Below are positions 17,328 to 26,431 of a stretch of 64,000 nt of DNA, in pieces. Source of the DNA: Affinundibacterium nitidum. Lineage in GTDB: Bacteria > Pseudomonadota > Gammaproteobacteria > Burkholderiales > Burkholderiaceae_D. The stretch spans positions 91,850-155,849 of the forward strand of contig NZ_JACOFZ010000007.1 of the NCBI RefSeq assembly GCF_014284155.1, given 5' to 3'. The position numbers were made by a program, and so were the translations under genes. Under the pieces are notes generated by a model that was given only the letters and a program-made list of their open reading frames with translations, ran no database searches and was not told where the DNA came from. The first letter of the stretch is position 1. The number at the start of each line of letters is the position of its first letter.

Positions 17328-17768
17328 ATGGCAACGCAATACATTATGCAACGAGATAGTAAGGGCTGGCATTTTCAGGTGTGGGTTTCATTTATTTTGG
17401 CGATCGTAGCTGCTGGCGCTGGCGTGATTCAGTTACCGGGACAAGAGCTCGATCGTGCCTTCGTCGCACTCGGTTTGTTCTTTAGTTTGTTCGCGAGCTT
17501 TACCGTAGCAAAAATGATTCGTGACAACCGTGATGGCCAAATCGATACCACCTCATGGACGATGACAGTATGGGCAGCCTTTGTCGCCGCACTCTCATTA
17601 ACCGCTTGGGGTTTATGGCGTATGAATATTCCTGTATGGGAAAAGAGCTATATGGTGGTCAGTTGGTTATTCTTGATCACCACCACTTTTACTCTTGCGA
17701 AGACCATACGCGACGCTCATGAAGCAGAATTAATGGAACGCGCGGCGATGAATGCGAACAATCACTAA
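17328..17768 (+). CDS. yiaA: YiaA/YiaB-family inner membrane protein
   Basis: The 146-residue protein contains two copies of a two-helix unit. The first helix pair is about residues 17-70 (VWVSFILAIVAAGAGVIQL, FVALGLFFSLFASFTVAKMIRD) and the second about 80-132 (TMTVWAAFVAALSLTAWGLW, YMVVSWLFLITTTFTLAKTIRD). Each ends with the same T.AK.IRD motif, so the repeat is internal and clear. This is the YiaAB fold of uncertain function. It starts 82 bases after telA on the same strand with AAGGATTCG before the ATG. YiaA-like genes commonly accompany telA, but the role is unproven. Confidence 0.88.
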   Translation: MATQYIMQRDSKGWHFQVWVSFILAIVAAGAGVIQLPGQELDRAFVALGLFFSLFASFTVAKMIRDNRDGQIDTTSWTMTVWAAFVAALSLTAWGLWRMNIPVWEKSYMVVSWLFLITTTFTLAKTIRDAHEAELMERAAMNANNH

Positions 17769-17771
17769 TGT

Positions 17772-18581
17772 TCACAAATCTAAGTTAGAAGAGCGAGGTA
17801 TTTGAACCTGCTTAGCCTCAAGAAAACGCTGCTGTTGCACGAGTTGCTCAGTAGCGTTTTCTTGTAGGTGAGATTCATGTTCTTGCAAGCCTTGCTGCAG
17901 CAATATCAGCTGGGATTTCAAGAGCATCAGCGCAGTTTTATTTTCTACAATGACTTGGTCGCAACGCGCTTGTGCCGGAACCTTCAAATATGCCTGCAAG
18001 CTATCCGGCAAATAACGCTCGACAAATTGCTGCAGATAAAAGCGCTGTTCTAAGTTGAGAGACAATCTCGAATCAGCATTCGCCAACATCTGCATCACGC
18101 GATCTAGTTGCTGCCTGATCTGCTGCAAACTCACCTGAACTTCCTCATCACTCTCCGCATTGACTTTGGCGATCAATTGATCGACTCGTTGCAAGTGATC
18201 AAGTTGAAAAACGAAGGGTAGCGCTTGCTCCACGTGCTTCCGCTTGTTTTCACGCACACCATGTAGATACAAAAAGCCACTCAAGCCCACACCTGCAGCT
18301 GCAATTGCTGCGAGTATCCCTGAGCCGCCGATAATCGCCACTCCAAGCATGCCGCCCGAACATAGCAGAGTACCTCCCGCGATCAACTTTCCACTCGTCA
18401 TGTGACTCTGCTTGGGCGAAGCGGCTCCAACCAATGAAGTTTGATGCCTTTGTTTTAGTAGCGCGACCCGTTGCTGTTCCGCAGCGCTCAATTGCGCTTG
18501 CTGCTGCGATGCCTGTTTGCGAGCAGTACGCAAATTAATAGGCTGTGAAGAGCGAACCTGATGGGGGTCTTGATTAGACAT
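17772..18581 (-). CDS. Gln-rich coiled-coil membrane protein
   Basis: The 269-residue product starts with a basic, Gln-rich segment (RTARKQASQQQAQLSAAEQQ), then has a Gly/Ala/Ile-rich double membrane segment (about 85-130: LIAGGTLLCSGGMLGVAIIGG, ILAAIAAAGVGLSGFLYLH) and ends in a ~150-residue coiled-coil region rich in Gln and Leu. No enzyme motif is present. It is convergent with yiaA, whose stop lies three bases from its own. The cytosolic coiled coil resembles the helical content of TelA and could interact with it. That is inference from proximity alone. No named family is recognised. Confidence 0.78.
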   Translation of the reverse strand: MSNQDPHQVRSSQPINLRTARKQASQQQAQLSAAEQQRVALLKQRHQTSLVGAASPKQSHMTSGKLIAGGTLLCSGGMLGVAIIGGSGILAAIAAAGVGLSGFLYLHGVRENKRKHVEQALPFVFQLDHLQRVDQLIAKVNAESDEEVQVSLQQIRQQLDRVMQMLANADSRLSLNLEQRFYLQQFVERYLPDSLQAYLKVPAQARCDQVIVENKTALMLLKSQLILLQQGLQEHESHLQENATEQLVQQQRFLEAKQVQIPRSSNLDL

Positions 18582-18678
18582 GCGCTTATGAGCTGTGATG
18601 GTACAAGAAAATGAAGTCTATATTGAATGAACTAGATATGGGTTCGATCATACCATTTTCAATTCTGTGTAGTGGTAT

Positions 18679-19596
18679 TCAGATGTCTGCAAAAAGATCG
18701 ACTAGGCATTGGCGCAGCCACTGGTTACCCTCATCTTGTGAAAAACGACGATGCCAAAAAATATTGGTTTGTAAGCTCGGTAATTTTAGAGGCACTTTGC
18801 TATACGCTAGTCTAAAATGCTGGGCAGCACTCGCCGCCAATTTTTGCGGCACGATGGCGACCAAATCTGTGTGGCTCAAGATATAGGGAACTGCTGAGAA
18901 ATGCGGTACGGTAAAGTTCGCACCGGCACTGATTCCCGCCTTCTCTAATGCTTGATTAATTTTGTCGTAAGGACTTTCTTTGGTCGACACAATTAAGTGC
19001 TCCGCGGCTAAGAATTCTTTCAGACCTACTTCCTCGCCCGCGTCACGCAGCACTGGGTGATGCTGACGATGCAAACAAACATAGTCTTGCTGGAACAAGC
19101 GACGATGATAGAGTGCGCCGGAAATCTCATCAAAAGCACCTAAGGCCAGATCTATCCTTCCTGTTTCCATTTCCGCCATCAAATCCACGCTATTGGCGCG
19201 TACGGTCGCGATTTGGATATGGGGTGCTAGTTGCCTACATTGCTCGATCAAGAGCGGCATGAAATACATCTCGCCGACGTCGGTCATGGCAATCGTAAAA
19301 CGACGTTGGCTATTGGGACTATCAAAACGCTCTTGTTGATTGAGTGCCTTGGTCACGTTAGCTAGCGCGGCAGCTATCGGGTCAGCCAACTGCTGAGCCA
19401 AAGGGGTGGGCTGCATGCCTAGTGAGGTGCGGACAAATAACTCATCATTAAAGGTTTTGCGTAAGCGCGCGAGCGCGTTACTGACCGCAGGCTGCGACAA
19501 ATTAAGCTTACGCGCCACACTAGAAATTTGTCGTTCTTGAAACACTTCTTGAAACACAACCAACAAATTTAAGTCGATGTCTTTAGCTTCGATCAA
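18679..19596 (-). CDS. LysR-family transcriptional regulator
   Basis: This 305-residue regulator has the winged helix-turn-helix (DLNLLVVFQEVFQERQISSVARKL and LSQPAVSNALARLRKTFNDELFVR) followed by a two-lobed effector domain. It starts at a TTG (19596) since no ATG fits and the frame begins exactly at the usual LysR N-terminus; GGGG lies six bases upstream. It is divergent from hmgA with ~210 bases between, so it may control homogentisate catabolism, though its own target set is unknown. It resembles the NahR/NodD-like subgroup in its DLNLL start. Confidence 0.9.
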   Translation of the reverse strand: MIEAKDIDLNLLVVFQEVFQERQISSVARKLNLSQPAVSNALARLRKTFNDELFVRTSLGMQPTPLAQQLADPIAAALANVTKALNQQERFDSPNSQRRFTIAMTDVGEMYFMPLLIEQCRQLAPHIQIATVRANSVDLMAEMETGRIDLALGAFDEISGALYHRRLFQQDYVCLHRQHHPVLRDAGEEVGLKEFLAAEHLIVSTKESPYDKINQALEKAGISAGANFTVPHFSAVPYILSHTDLVAIVPQKLAASAAQHFRLAYSKVPLKLPSLQTNIFWHRRFSQDEGNQWLRQCLVDLFADI

Positions 19597-19610
19597 ACCT
19601 TACCCCACTA

Positions 19611-19628
19611 TTGATTTCATGAATGATC
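19611..19628. promoter_or_regulatory. Candidate LysR binding site between the regulator and hmgA
   Basis: TTGATTTCATGAA fits the T-N11-A form of LysR boxes and contains the palindrome TTCATGAA (19616-19623). It lies 15 bases before the regulator start and about 185 bases before hmgA. The role is inferred from position and shape. Confidence 0.35.
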
Positions 19629-19808
19629 TACATTTTAGTATTTATATCGCAAAAAAGGGAGCTTTCCACTACATTAGCGTCTCATTCTGCGACGCTAAGT
19701 GAACAGAGCAATTCAGACCTGTTGCTAAAGACGGCTGAAAGCCTAGCGAATAAGTGCAGCACTTCCCTATTTACCTTGACCGTTTTCTCCTTTCATTTGG
19801 AAATGATG

Positions 19809-21104
19809 ATGAACAAGAACTACATGACCGGCTTTGCCAATGAATTCGCGACCGAAGCGCTGCCCGGTGCTTTGCCGCAAAACCAAAACTCCCCGCAAAA
19901 ATGCGCCTACGGCCTGTATGCAGAACAGATTTCGGGTACGGCCTTCACAGCGCCACGTCATGCAAATCGTCGCTCATGGACTTATCGTATTCGCCCAGCG
20001 GCCATGCACCAGCCTTTCGGACAGATCAACAATGGCCAGATGACGAATGACTTCACACAAGTACCAAGCACACCGAATCAATTGCGCTGGGATCCACAAC
20101 CCATACCAAGCACGCCAACTGATTTTATCGAAGGCTGGATGACGATGGCAGGCAATGGCTCAGCCGATGCGCAAACCGGTTGCGCGATTCATTTGTATGC
20201 GGCGAATCGCAATATGGTCGACAAATTTTTCTACGATGCGGATGCGGAACTGTTAATCATTCCACAGCAAGGTCGACTGCATATTAAAACCGAGATGGGT
20301 TTAATTGATATCGAACCACAAGAAATCGCGGTCATTCCACGTGGTGTTCGTTTCCAGGTTGAGCTGCCTGATGGCGACGCACGCGGCTATGTTTGTGAAA
20401 ATTTTGGTGTCATGTTGAAGCTGCCAGACTTGGGCGTCATCGGCTCCAATGGTTTAGCCAATCCGCGTGACTTCCTGACGCCAACCGCGTGGTATGAAGA
20501 TCGTGAAGGCGACTTCCAATTGGTAGCGAAATTCAGCGGTAATTTGTGGAGCGCGAAGATTGGCCATTCTCCACTCGATGTCGTTGCATGGCACGGCAAT
20601 ATGGCCCCCTACAAATACGACCTGCGTCATTACAATACGATAGGTTCGATTAGTTACGATCATCCTGATCCATCGATCTTTTTGGTCTTGCAATCACCAA
20701 GCAATACACCTGGTGTCGACACCATCGATTTCGTGATTTTCCCACCGCGTTGGTTGGCGGCAGAGAACACCTTCCGCCCGCCTTGGTTCCATCGCAATAT
20801 CGCCAGTGAATTTATGGGCTTGATTCACGGTCAGTACGACGCGAAATCAGCGGGCTTCCGTCCAGGTGGTGCTAGCTTACACAACTGCATGAGCGGTCAT
20901 GGTCCAGACGCGCCGACCTTTGACAAGGCGAGCAATATCGACACCAGCATCCCGCAAAAAGTGGATAACACGATGGCCTTCATGATCGAAACCAATACGA
21001 TTATCAAGCCAACACGTGCCGCGATGAACTCACCACAATTGCAGCCAGATTATTTCCAATGCTGGCAGGGTATCAAGAAAAATTTCAATCCGAATCAAGC
21101 GTAA
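19809..21104 (+). CDS. hmgA: Homogentisate 1,2-dioxygenase
   Basis: It opens the aromatic ring of homogentisate to maleylacetoacetate, using Fe(II) and O2, in tyrosine and phenylalanine breakdown. The 431-residue protein begins [20 protein letters not shown], the usual start. The iron ligands are visible in the block [19 protein letters not shown]: His, Glu and His, followed by the conserved [18 protein letters not shown]. The start at 19809 is chosen from three consecutive ATG codons because GGA ends seven bases upstream; a longer frame to 19623 is unlikely. fahA follows after 24 bases, so the pair forms an operon. Maleylacetoacetate isomerase is not in the window. Confidence 0.97.
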   Translation: MNKNYMTGFANEFATEALPGALPQNQNSPQKCAYGLYAEQISGTAFTAPRHANRRSWTYRIRPAAMHQPFGQINNGQMTNDFTQVPSTPNQLRWDPQPIPSTPTDFIEGWMTMAGNGSADAQTGCAIHLYAANRNMVDKFFYDADAELLIIPQQGRLHIKTEMGLIDIEPQEIAVIPRGVRFQVELPDGDARGYVCENFGVMLKLPDLGVIGSNGLANPRDFLTPTAWYEDREGDFQLVAKFSGNLWSAKIGHSPLDVVAWHGNMAPYKYDLRHYNTIGSISYDHPDPSIFLVLQSPSNTPGVDTIDFVIFPPRWLAAENTFRPPWFHRNIASEFMGLIHGQYDAKSAGFRPGGASLHNCMSGHGPDAPTFDKASNIDTSIPQKVDNTMAFMIETNTIIKPTRAAMNSPQLQPDYFQCWQGIKKNFNPNQA

Positions 21105-21128
21105 TTTTTGCGCATCTGAAAGCGACCT

Positions 21129-22454
21129 ATGTCAGTACAACTTAATGAAACTCACAATCCAGCACTGCGTAGCTGGGTCAATTCTGCCAATAGCAGCGAC
21201 ACCGATTTTCCAATCCAAAACCTACCTTTTGGTGTTTTTCGTCGCGCGGGCAGTCATGAGCAATTTCGCATTGGCGTTGCGATTGGTGATCAAATTCTTG
21301 ATATCCATTTGGCGCAACAAGCTGGTATTTTTGCAGAGGTGACGAACTCTGCGCTAGCAAATGCCTTAGCAGCATCGAGCTTGAATGCGTTGATGAATTT
21401 AGGCAATGGCGTGTCATCACAAGTACGATTGGCTTTGTCCAAAGCCTTGCGCGAAGGCGCGAGTGCGCAAGAAAAATTAGTTGGTGCTTTAATCGCGCAA
21501 GTTGAGGCTGAATACGCATTACCGGCGCAAATTGGTGACTACACTGACTTTTATACGTCGATTTATCACGCGACTTCTGTCGGTAAATTATTCCGTCCAG
21601 ATAATCCTTTACTGCCGAATTACAAATGGGTGCCGATTGGTTACCACGGCCGCTCGTCGTCGATCGGCGTCTCAGGCCAACAATTCCGTCGTCCGATTGG
21701 GCAAACTATGCCACCAAATGCCGCAACTCCATCGTTCGGCCCAGCGAAACGCATGGACTACGAATGTGAAGTCGGTATCTTCATTGGTCAAGGCAATGCT
21801 TTGGGTGATGCCATCAGCATCGATCAAGCAGAACATCATGTGTTCGGTTTATGCCTACTCAATGATTGGTCTGCACGCGATGTGCAAGGCTGGGAATATC
21901 AACCGCTTGGCCCTTTCTTAGCGAAGAATTTTGCCTCGACGATTTCACCTTGGGTCGTCACCATCGAAGCCTTGGCTCCGTATCGCAAAGCCTGGCAACG
22001 TGACGCCGCCGATCCACAGCCTTTGGCGTACTTGGAGCATGCGGATTTGCGCACAAGCGGTGCATTTGATATCCAACTCGAAGTCTTACTGCAAACAGAG
22101 AAAATGCGTCAAGACGACCTGTCAGCGCAGCGCTTGTCATTGTCGAATTTCAGTCATTCCTATTGGACTGTTTCACAGATGGTCACGCATCACACAGTCA
22201 ATGGCTGTAATTTACAAGCAGGCGATTTCCTTGGTTCTGGCACACAGTCTGGCCCCTTGCCGGAAGAAGCAGGCTCGCTGTTGGAATTGACTGAAGGCGG
22301 TAAGAAACCTATCGTCTTCAGCAATGGTGAGCAACGCGTTTTCATCGAAGACGGCGACAGCATCATCATGCGTGGCTGGGCACAAAAAGACGGTGCGCCG
22401 CGCATTGGCTTTGGCGAAGTAGAAGGCCGTTTACTGCCAGCACGTTCGTTCTAA
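21129..22454 (+). CDS. fahA: Fumarylacetoacetase
   Basis: It hydrolyses fumarylacetoacetate to fumarate and acetoacetate, the last step of tyrosine breakdown. At 441 residues it is slightly above the usual length. Motifs: DYTDFYTSIYHATSVGKLFRP with the metal-binding Asp, YHGRSSSIGVSG with the catalytic His, YECEVGIFIGQGN with two metal-binding Glu, and NDWSARDVQGWEYQPLGPF with Asp. A run NGCNLQAGDFLGSGTQSGP marks the C-terminal domain. It follows hmgA with a 24-base gap, then an intrinsic terminator. Confidence 0.97.
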   Translation: MSVQLNETHNPALRSWVNSANSSDTDFPIQNLPFGVFRRAGSHEQFRIGVAIGDQILDIHLAQQAGIFAEVTNSALANALAASSLNALMNLGNGVSSQVRLALSKALREGASAQEKLVGALIAQVEAEYALPAQIGDYTDFYTSIYHATSVGKLFRPDNPLLPNYKWVPIGYHGRSSSIGVSGQQFRRPIGQTMPPNAATPSFGPAKRMDYECEVGIFIGQGNALGDAISIDQAEHHVFGLCLLNDWSARDVQGWEYQPLGPFLAKNFASTISPWVVTIEALAPYRKAWQRDAADPQPLAYLEHADLRTSGAFDIQLEVLLQTEKMRQDDLSAQRLSLSNFSHSYWTVSQMVTHHTVNGCNLQAGDFLGSGTQSGPLPEEAGSLLELTEGGKKPIVFSNGEQRVFIEDGDSIIMRGWAQKDGAPRIGFGEVEGRLLPARSF

Positions 22455-22482
22455 TTTGCTCTCGTCCACGAAGATCAAGAAT

Positions 22483-22512
22483 AGTCATGCCACGCCGGCA
22501 TGACTTTTTTTT
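22483..22512 (+). terminator. Intrinsic terminator of hmgA-fahA
   Basis: AGTCATGCC (22483-22491) pairs with GGCATGACT (22497-22505) around a five-base loop, followed by a run of eight T. Confidence 0.93.
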
Positions 22513-22945
22513 GCATTCAGCTTTTTCTGTCTCGCATAAAACTCAGAGCAAAACTCGATTCCACTACTTACCTGTAGTTAAAAAATTCTCGCACGCACGC
22601 CCTTCACCACATCTGATCAAGTTTTAATAACTATTAATTAACAACATAATAAAAATGCACAAGTGTCAGCACAAAAAGTTAAAGGTAACGTCGATTACAC
22701 GCTGATATCAAATAAATAGCATGCAAAATATGAACAAACAAAAGCAAACACAAATTTCACTAAAATCTTCTTAATTTATCTATACATCTCGTTGTCCAGC
22801 CAATATATCAAACTCATATTTACCTGTCTTGAATTATGTTTTACTAGGCCCTCGCTAGCAAAAAGTCATCATTAAATCGACTTAAATTATCCGCTAGTGA
22901 GACGCTTCTTAATCAAAACAATAACCGGACAATTCAGGAGGTAGT
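22513..22945. other. AT-rich intergenic region before the metalloprotease gene
   Basis: This 433-base stretch has no plausible gene on either strand. It is strongly AT-rich (runs such as AAATAAATAGCATG and TTTCACTAAAATC) and most likely holds the promoter and regulatory sites of the secreted metalloprotease, whose ribosome site AGGAGGTAGT lies at its end. No distinct operator could be singled out. Confidence 0.6.
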
Positions 22946-24781
22946 ATGAAAAAATCAATGAAATTGAGCAGCTTAGGCATGATGCTGGTGATGGCTGGCA
23001 TTTCTCAGCTTGGTCACGCCCAATCACTTGCGAGCACGCCACGTCAACTCGGCTCGGTCGACGCCGTCATTAATAGTCTTAGCAATCAACAATCGATAAA
23101 CCCGTTATCTGCACGTTCTGCGGGTACAACGACTGGTTTAGAAACCATCGTCAGCCACGTGCATAATAAAGACGGCTTGGTCTCCATCAGTGGTAGGGCA
23201 GCAGATTCCAACAACTCCACGTTTTACCTTAAAGGCTCAAACAAATCATTGCGCGGTTACCTCATCAAGCATGACAGCAAACAGGCCTATGAATACAGTA
23301 CAGATGCCAAAGGAATTGTGTTCGTGGTCGAAGTACCGATCGCCAAGGTTATTCCTGATTTCGACGCCAAATGGGTCGCTGCAACCAACGCAGCGACCGC
23401 CACTATCGCGAGCGCCGTTCACCCAGTCTACAGTGCGTTTGCACAGCGCCAAGCACCCCACATCGGCCCCTACAATAATGAAGATGTCACCAAACTAGAA
23501 AGCAAACCTGGCAGCCCTTGGGTGTTCTACTTGAACACTACTGCTGTGATGAGTGGCTCAACACCACTCAATGGCGTGACTAAAGAAAATATGTATCGCG
23601 CATGGCAAGTAGTGGCGAGCCAATATTCGATGTACAACATCAATATCACAACCAACGCTGCCGTTTATAACGCAGCGAAATCCGCCAACATTTTACGTAC
23701 TGGCGTAATTAACTTCGTGAATCAAGATGGTCGCTCCAACGCGCCGCTGTCTTCATTCGGCACGACATCTGCCGGTACGCTCTACCGTAACCCGTCCTCT
23801 GGTTTTGATTATGGTTACGGTATCGGTATGACTGCCGCCCATGAAGTTGGACACCAAATGGGGATGTCCCATGACCACGGTGGCACTGGTGGCGAATACT
23901 TTGAAGGGATCGCAGCATATCAATGGGGTCCTATCATGGGTAACTATTGGATGGGGGCCAATTGGGCCAATAGTTTATGGACCTGGAGCAAAGGCGAATA
24001 CAATACTGCGACCAACTTCGAAGACGATTTGCGCATCACCAACGTGAATGAAAACGTGCCATTCGTCGCAGATGACAATGTCAACGGCAAAGCCCTCGTC
24101 ATCAGCAATACTGGCGTGATCGGCCCGGCACAAAACTTCGGGCAAATCGAAAAAACCGGTGATACTGACGCCTTCACATTCACGGTAACTGGTAATGGTA
24201 AGCTCGATCTAAAAATTGAGCCTATTGAATATTTCGGCATGCTTGACGTCGACGCCAAGATCTACAACTCGGCCAACACTTTGGTGGCTAGTAGTAACAA
24301 AGGTGTTAATCGCACAGCTGAATTTGTGGCGTTGAATCTTCCAGCTGGAAGCTACCGTTTGGTGATTGCGGGTGGCGCCGAAGGTACGCCATCGAATGGT
24401 TTTTCTAATTACTCTTCTTTAGGTTACTACGGCATGAGCGGTACCTTGGTGGGTTCCACTCCACCAGCTGATGTCGTCCTTACCAGTGGTGTCGCGCTTG
24501 GTGGCCAAAGCGGTAGTGCGGGCACTTGGAACTACTATGCGATTGACGTTCCTAGTGGCAAAACTAGCGTCGTATTTTCCATCAATGGCGCCAACGGTGA
24601 TGCCGACTTGTTCTCCCAATTGACGGTAAAACCAACCGCAACTGCGTACAAATGCAAATCGGATGGCTCTACTTCGATCGAAACTTGTACTGTTTCAGCT
24701 CCGGCAGCAGGACGTTACTACCTCGGCGTTTACGCCTATAGTGCTTACAGCGCATTAACGGTAAAAGCGACTGTCAACTAA
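22946..24781 (+). CDS. Secreted reprolysin-like zinc metalloprotease with PPC domain
   Basis: This 611-residue protein has a signal peptide (MKKSMKLSSLGMMLVMAGIS ending GHAQ), a propeptide-like region to about residue 180, a catalytic domain and C-terminal beta domains. The zinc motif HEVGHQMGMSHDH starts at His299 and fits HExxHxxGxxH of metzincins, with the general-base Glu at 300. A bacterial pre-peptidase C-terminal (PPC) domain follows (about 520-611: GTWNYYAIDVPSGKTSVVFSI, ADLF, YLGVYAY), with another related beta-domain at about 385-500 (GPAQNFGQIEKTGDTDAFTF). It is likely secreted and activated by propeptide removal. A near-perfect ribosome site (AGGAGG) precedes the ATG. It is monocistronic with its own terminator. 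Confidence 0.92.
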   Translation: MKKSMKLSSLGMMLVMAGISQLGHAQSLASTPRQLGSVDAVINSLSNQQSINPLSARSAGTTTGLETIVSHVHNKDGLVSISGRAADSNNSTFYLKGSNKSLRGYLIKHDSKQAYEYSTDAKGIVFVVEVPIAKVIPDFDAKWVAATNAATATIASAVHPVYSAFAQRQAPHIGPYNNEDVTKLESKPGSPWVFYLNTTAVMSGSTPLNGVTKENMYRAWQVVASQYSMYNINITTNAAVYNAAKSANILRTGVINFVNQDGRSNAPLSSFGTTSAGTLYRNPSSGFDYGYGIGMTAAHEVGHQMGMSHDHGGTGGEYFEGIAAYQWGPIMGNYWMGANWANSLWTWSKGEYNTATNFEDDLRITNVNENVPFVADDNVNGKALVISNTGVIGPAQNFGQIEKTGDTDAFTFTVTGNGKLDLKIEPIEYFGMLDVDAKIYNSANTLVASSNKGVNRTAEFVALNLPAGSYRLVIAGGAEGTPSNGFSNYSSLGYYGMSGTLVGSTPPADVVLTSGVALGGQSGSAGTWNYYAIDVPSGKTSVVFSINGANGDADLFSQLTVKPTATAYKCKSDGSTSIETCTVSAPAAGRYYLGVYAYSAYSALTVKATVN

Positions 24782-24800
24782 GGCCTCAGTCGCCACTTTG

Positions 24801-24831
24801 GGGCATGCGCGGTATGGGCATGCCCTTTTTT
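24801..24831 (+). terminator. Intrinsic terminator of the metalloprotease gene
   Basis: GGGCATGC (24801-24808) pairs with GCATGCCC (24818-24825), followed by six T. Confidence 0.9.
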
Positions 24832-24955
24832 CATTCGCATTCGACAAGAATATCTCCACGCATGGCGGATGACAAATATCAAACCTTCACGCCCCCGTTT
24901 TTGCGAGGAATGCTCGGCTAGTCGGCTATACTAGAGTCTTTGCCCGAAAGATAGT

Positions 24956-25291
24956 ATGTCCAGCTTACCTGCCTGCCCTGTTTGCGGCCTCGAAAACACT
25001 TACCCTGATAGTGACAATTACGTTTGCGCAGATTGCGGCCACGAGTGGCCTATGCAAGCTGCCGAAGAGGAAAGCGATGAGCGCATCGTTAAAGACTCTA
25101 ATGGCAACGTGTTAAATGATGGTGATGCAGTGGTATTGATCAAAGACCTGAAAGTCAAAGGTTCTTCGACTACCCTCAAGCAAGGTACGAAAATCAAGAG
25201 TATTCGTATCGTGGGCGGTGATCACGAGGTTGACTGCAAAATGGATGGCGGCAGTTTCATGCTCAAAGCATGCTATCTGAAGAAGGTCTAA
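24956..25291 (+). CDS. yjdM: YjdM/PhnA-family zinc-ribbon protein
   Basis: It is a 111-residue cytosolic protein with an N-terminal zinc ribbon (PACPVCGLENTYPDSDNYVC and ADCGHEW, giving two CxxC pairs) and a PhnA C-terminal domain (DSNGNVLNDGDAVVLIKDLKVKG, then a KGTKI-type turn). The family was named from its E. coli phosphonate operon neighbour and has no established phosphonate-related activity. It stands alone here with no phn genes nearby. The start is supported by GAAAGATAGT before the ATG. Confidence 0.93.
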   Translation: MSSLPACPVCGLENTYPDSDNYVCADCGHEWPMQAAEEESDERIVKDSNGNVLNDGDAVVLIKDLKVKGSSTTLKQGTKIKSIRIVGGDHEVDCKMDGGSFMLKACYLKKV

Positions 25292-25301
25292 ATCGCTCAA
25301 C

Positions 25302-25324
25302 GCCGCAGACACCTTGTCTGCGGC
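25302..25324. terminator. Strong hairpin between convergent yjdM and a hypothetical gene
   Basis: GCCGCAGACA (25302-25311) pairs perfectly with TGTCTGCGGC (25315-25324) around a CCT loop. Only a weak T-run follows, so termination efficiency is uncertain. Confidence 0.6.
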
Positions 25325-25355
25325 ATTCTATCGCGGTTAAAGCATGAGAACTGTA

Positions 25356-25703
25356 TCAGATCCTTGCGACTGGTACTGGCAAAACCAAGCCAGTCACGTC
25401 CGATAATGCTTTCCAAATCACGCCGACTAAAGCATTCCACACTTTCTCAACCGTCGCCAGAATCAAACCACGTAAAGTCTTCACAAAATTGAGACTCATG
25501 TCCTCAATCGCGTCGAGGAAAAAATCTTTGGTTTCTTCAGTAATTTGCTTGGTGGCGATGCCGATCGCAACAAATTCCGTTTGTTTCGCAATCGCCTCTA
25601 ACTGCCGTTCAGAGAAGCCTCGAAAAGCACTGACATCAGCGTTCAGCTCTGTGCTGGCAGCCGCTTTCATATCGATGACGAGTTGCGCCGTATTGATTCC
25701 CAT
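25356..25703 (-). CDS. Hypothetical protein, 115 residues
   Basis: No family is recognised. The protein is mostly helical (LDAIEDMSLNFVKTLRGLILATVEKVWNALVGVIWK), with an amphipathic C-terminal half and a final hydrophobic stretch. It has no cleavable signal peptide. The N-terminal 60 residues are rich in Ala, Glu and Thr, and the C-terminal helix could sit on a membrane. It is 49 bases downstream of the lipoprotein-like gene on the same strand and probably co-transcribed with it. Confidence 0.65.
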   Translation of the reverse strand: MGINTAQLVIDMKAAASTELNADVSAFRGFSERQLEAIAKQTEFVAIGIATKQITEETKDFFLDAIEDMSLNFVKTLRGLILATVEKVWNALVGVIWKALSDVTGLVLPVPVARI

Positions 25704-25752
25704 ACTCTACTTTCGATTTAATGTTGAGCGCTCAATGATTAGCACTCTTTGA

Positions 25753-26268
25753 TTAACGCTGTAAGAAATTTTCGTAAGTGATCGCTTGATCAAAATAAAT
25801 ACTCGCCTGCTGTTTAAAAGCGATAACTTCATAGGTAGTCAGACCCTGCTTAATATCAGTGTCTCGCATTTTCGTCATGGTCTCGGCAATCTTACGAATC
25901 GCGACCACGCTAGGCAAACGTGCATCACTGTGTTCAACGGTAACGGGTATTGTTTTATCGAGTACGGCATTCACTTTGTCAGTCACAGCGTTCTTTGGAA
26001 TGGGTCTCGCATTGGCAGAAATCGCTAAGGCATCAAGTTTGCCAATGACCTGAGCGTATTGGTCCGCGCGGCTCGCAAAGTCTTGCTTTTGAACACCGAG
26101 ACTCACACCCGCAAACAGTGTCATCGCATCCGTGTTGGCAACATTTAAGGCTTCACTCACCGCTTTATCGTAAGTGGGGGCTAGGGGCATGGCGCAGGCG
26201 CTCAACATGCATAGCAAACAGACGGTAATTTGGAGCGAGCACCAGGTGCGCAAACGAGGAAACGACAT
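25753..26268 (-). CDS. Hypothetical lipoprotein
   Basis: The 171-residue protein has a lipoprotein signal: a basic n-region, a hydrophobic core (LQITVCLLCML) and the lipobox LSAC, with the modified Cys near residue 25. The mature part is helical with a Lys/Asp-rich character (residues about 40-165), and a repeated pattern of ADQYAQVIGKLDALAI-type helices. No catalytic motif is seen. The start is taken at the ATG at 26268, just before the signal peptide; a longer frame to 26316 would put a hydrophilic segment ahead of it. Confidence 0.72.
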   Translation of the reverse strand: MSFPRLRTWCSLQITVCLLCMLSACAMPLAPTYDKAVSEALNVANTDAMTLFAGVSLGVQKQDFASRADQYAQVIGKLDALAISANARPIPKNAVTDKVNAVLDKTIPVTVEHSDARLPSVVAIRKIAETMTKMRDTDIKQGLTTYEVIAFKQQASIYFDQAITYENFLQR

Positions 26269-26431
26269 AACACTACTTTCAGGAGTTTCATCCGGTGACG
26301 ACGAATCACGCTGCAATGAAAATTACTTGAATTGAATAAAACATTGACTATACTGCACTACTGTAGATGCGCGTTTTGCGCTTCTACAAATCTAATAAGC
26401 ATTATCGTTCATACAACCAAAATTAGCTATC

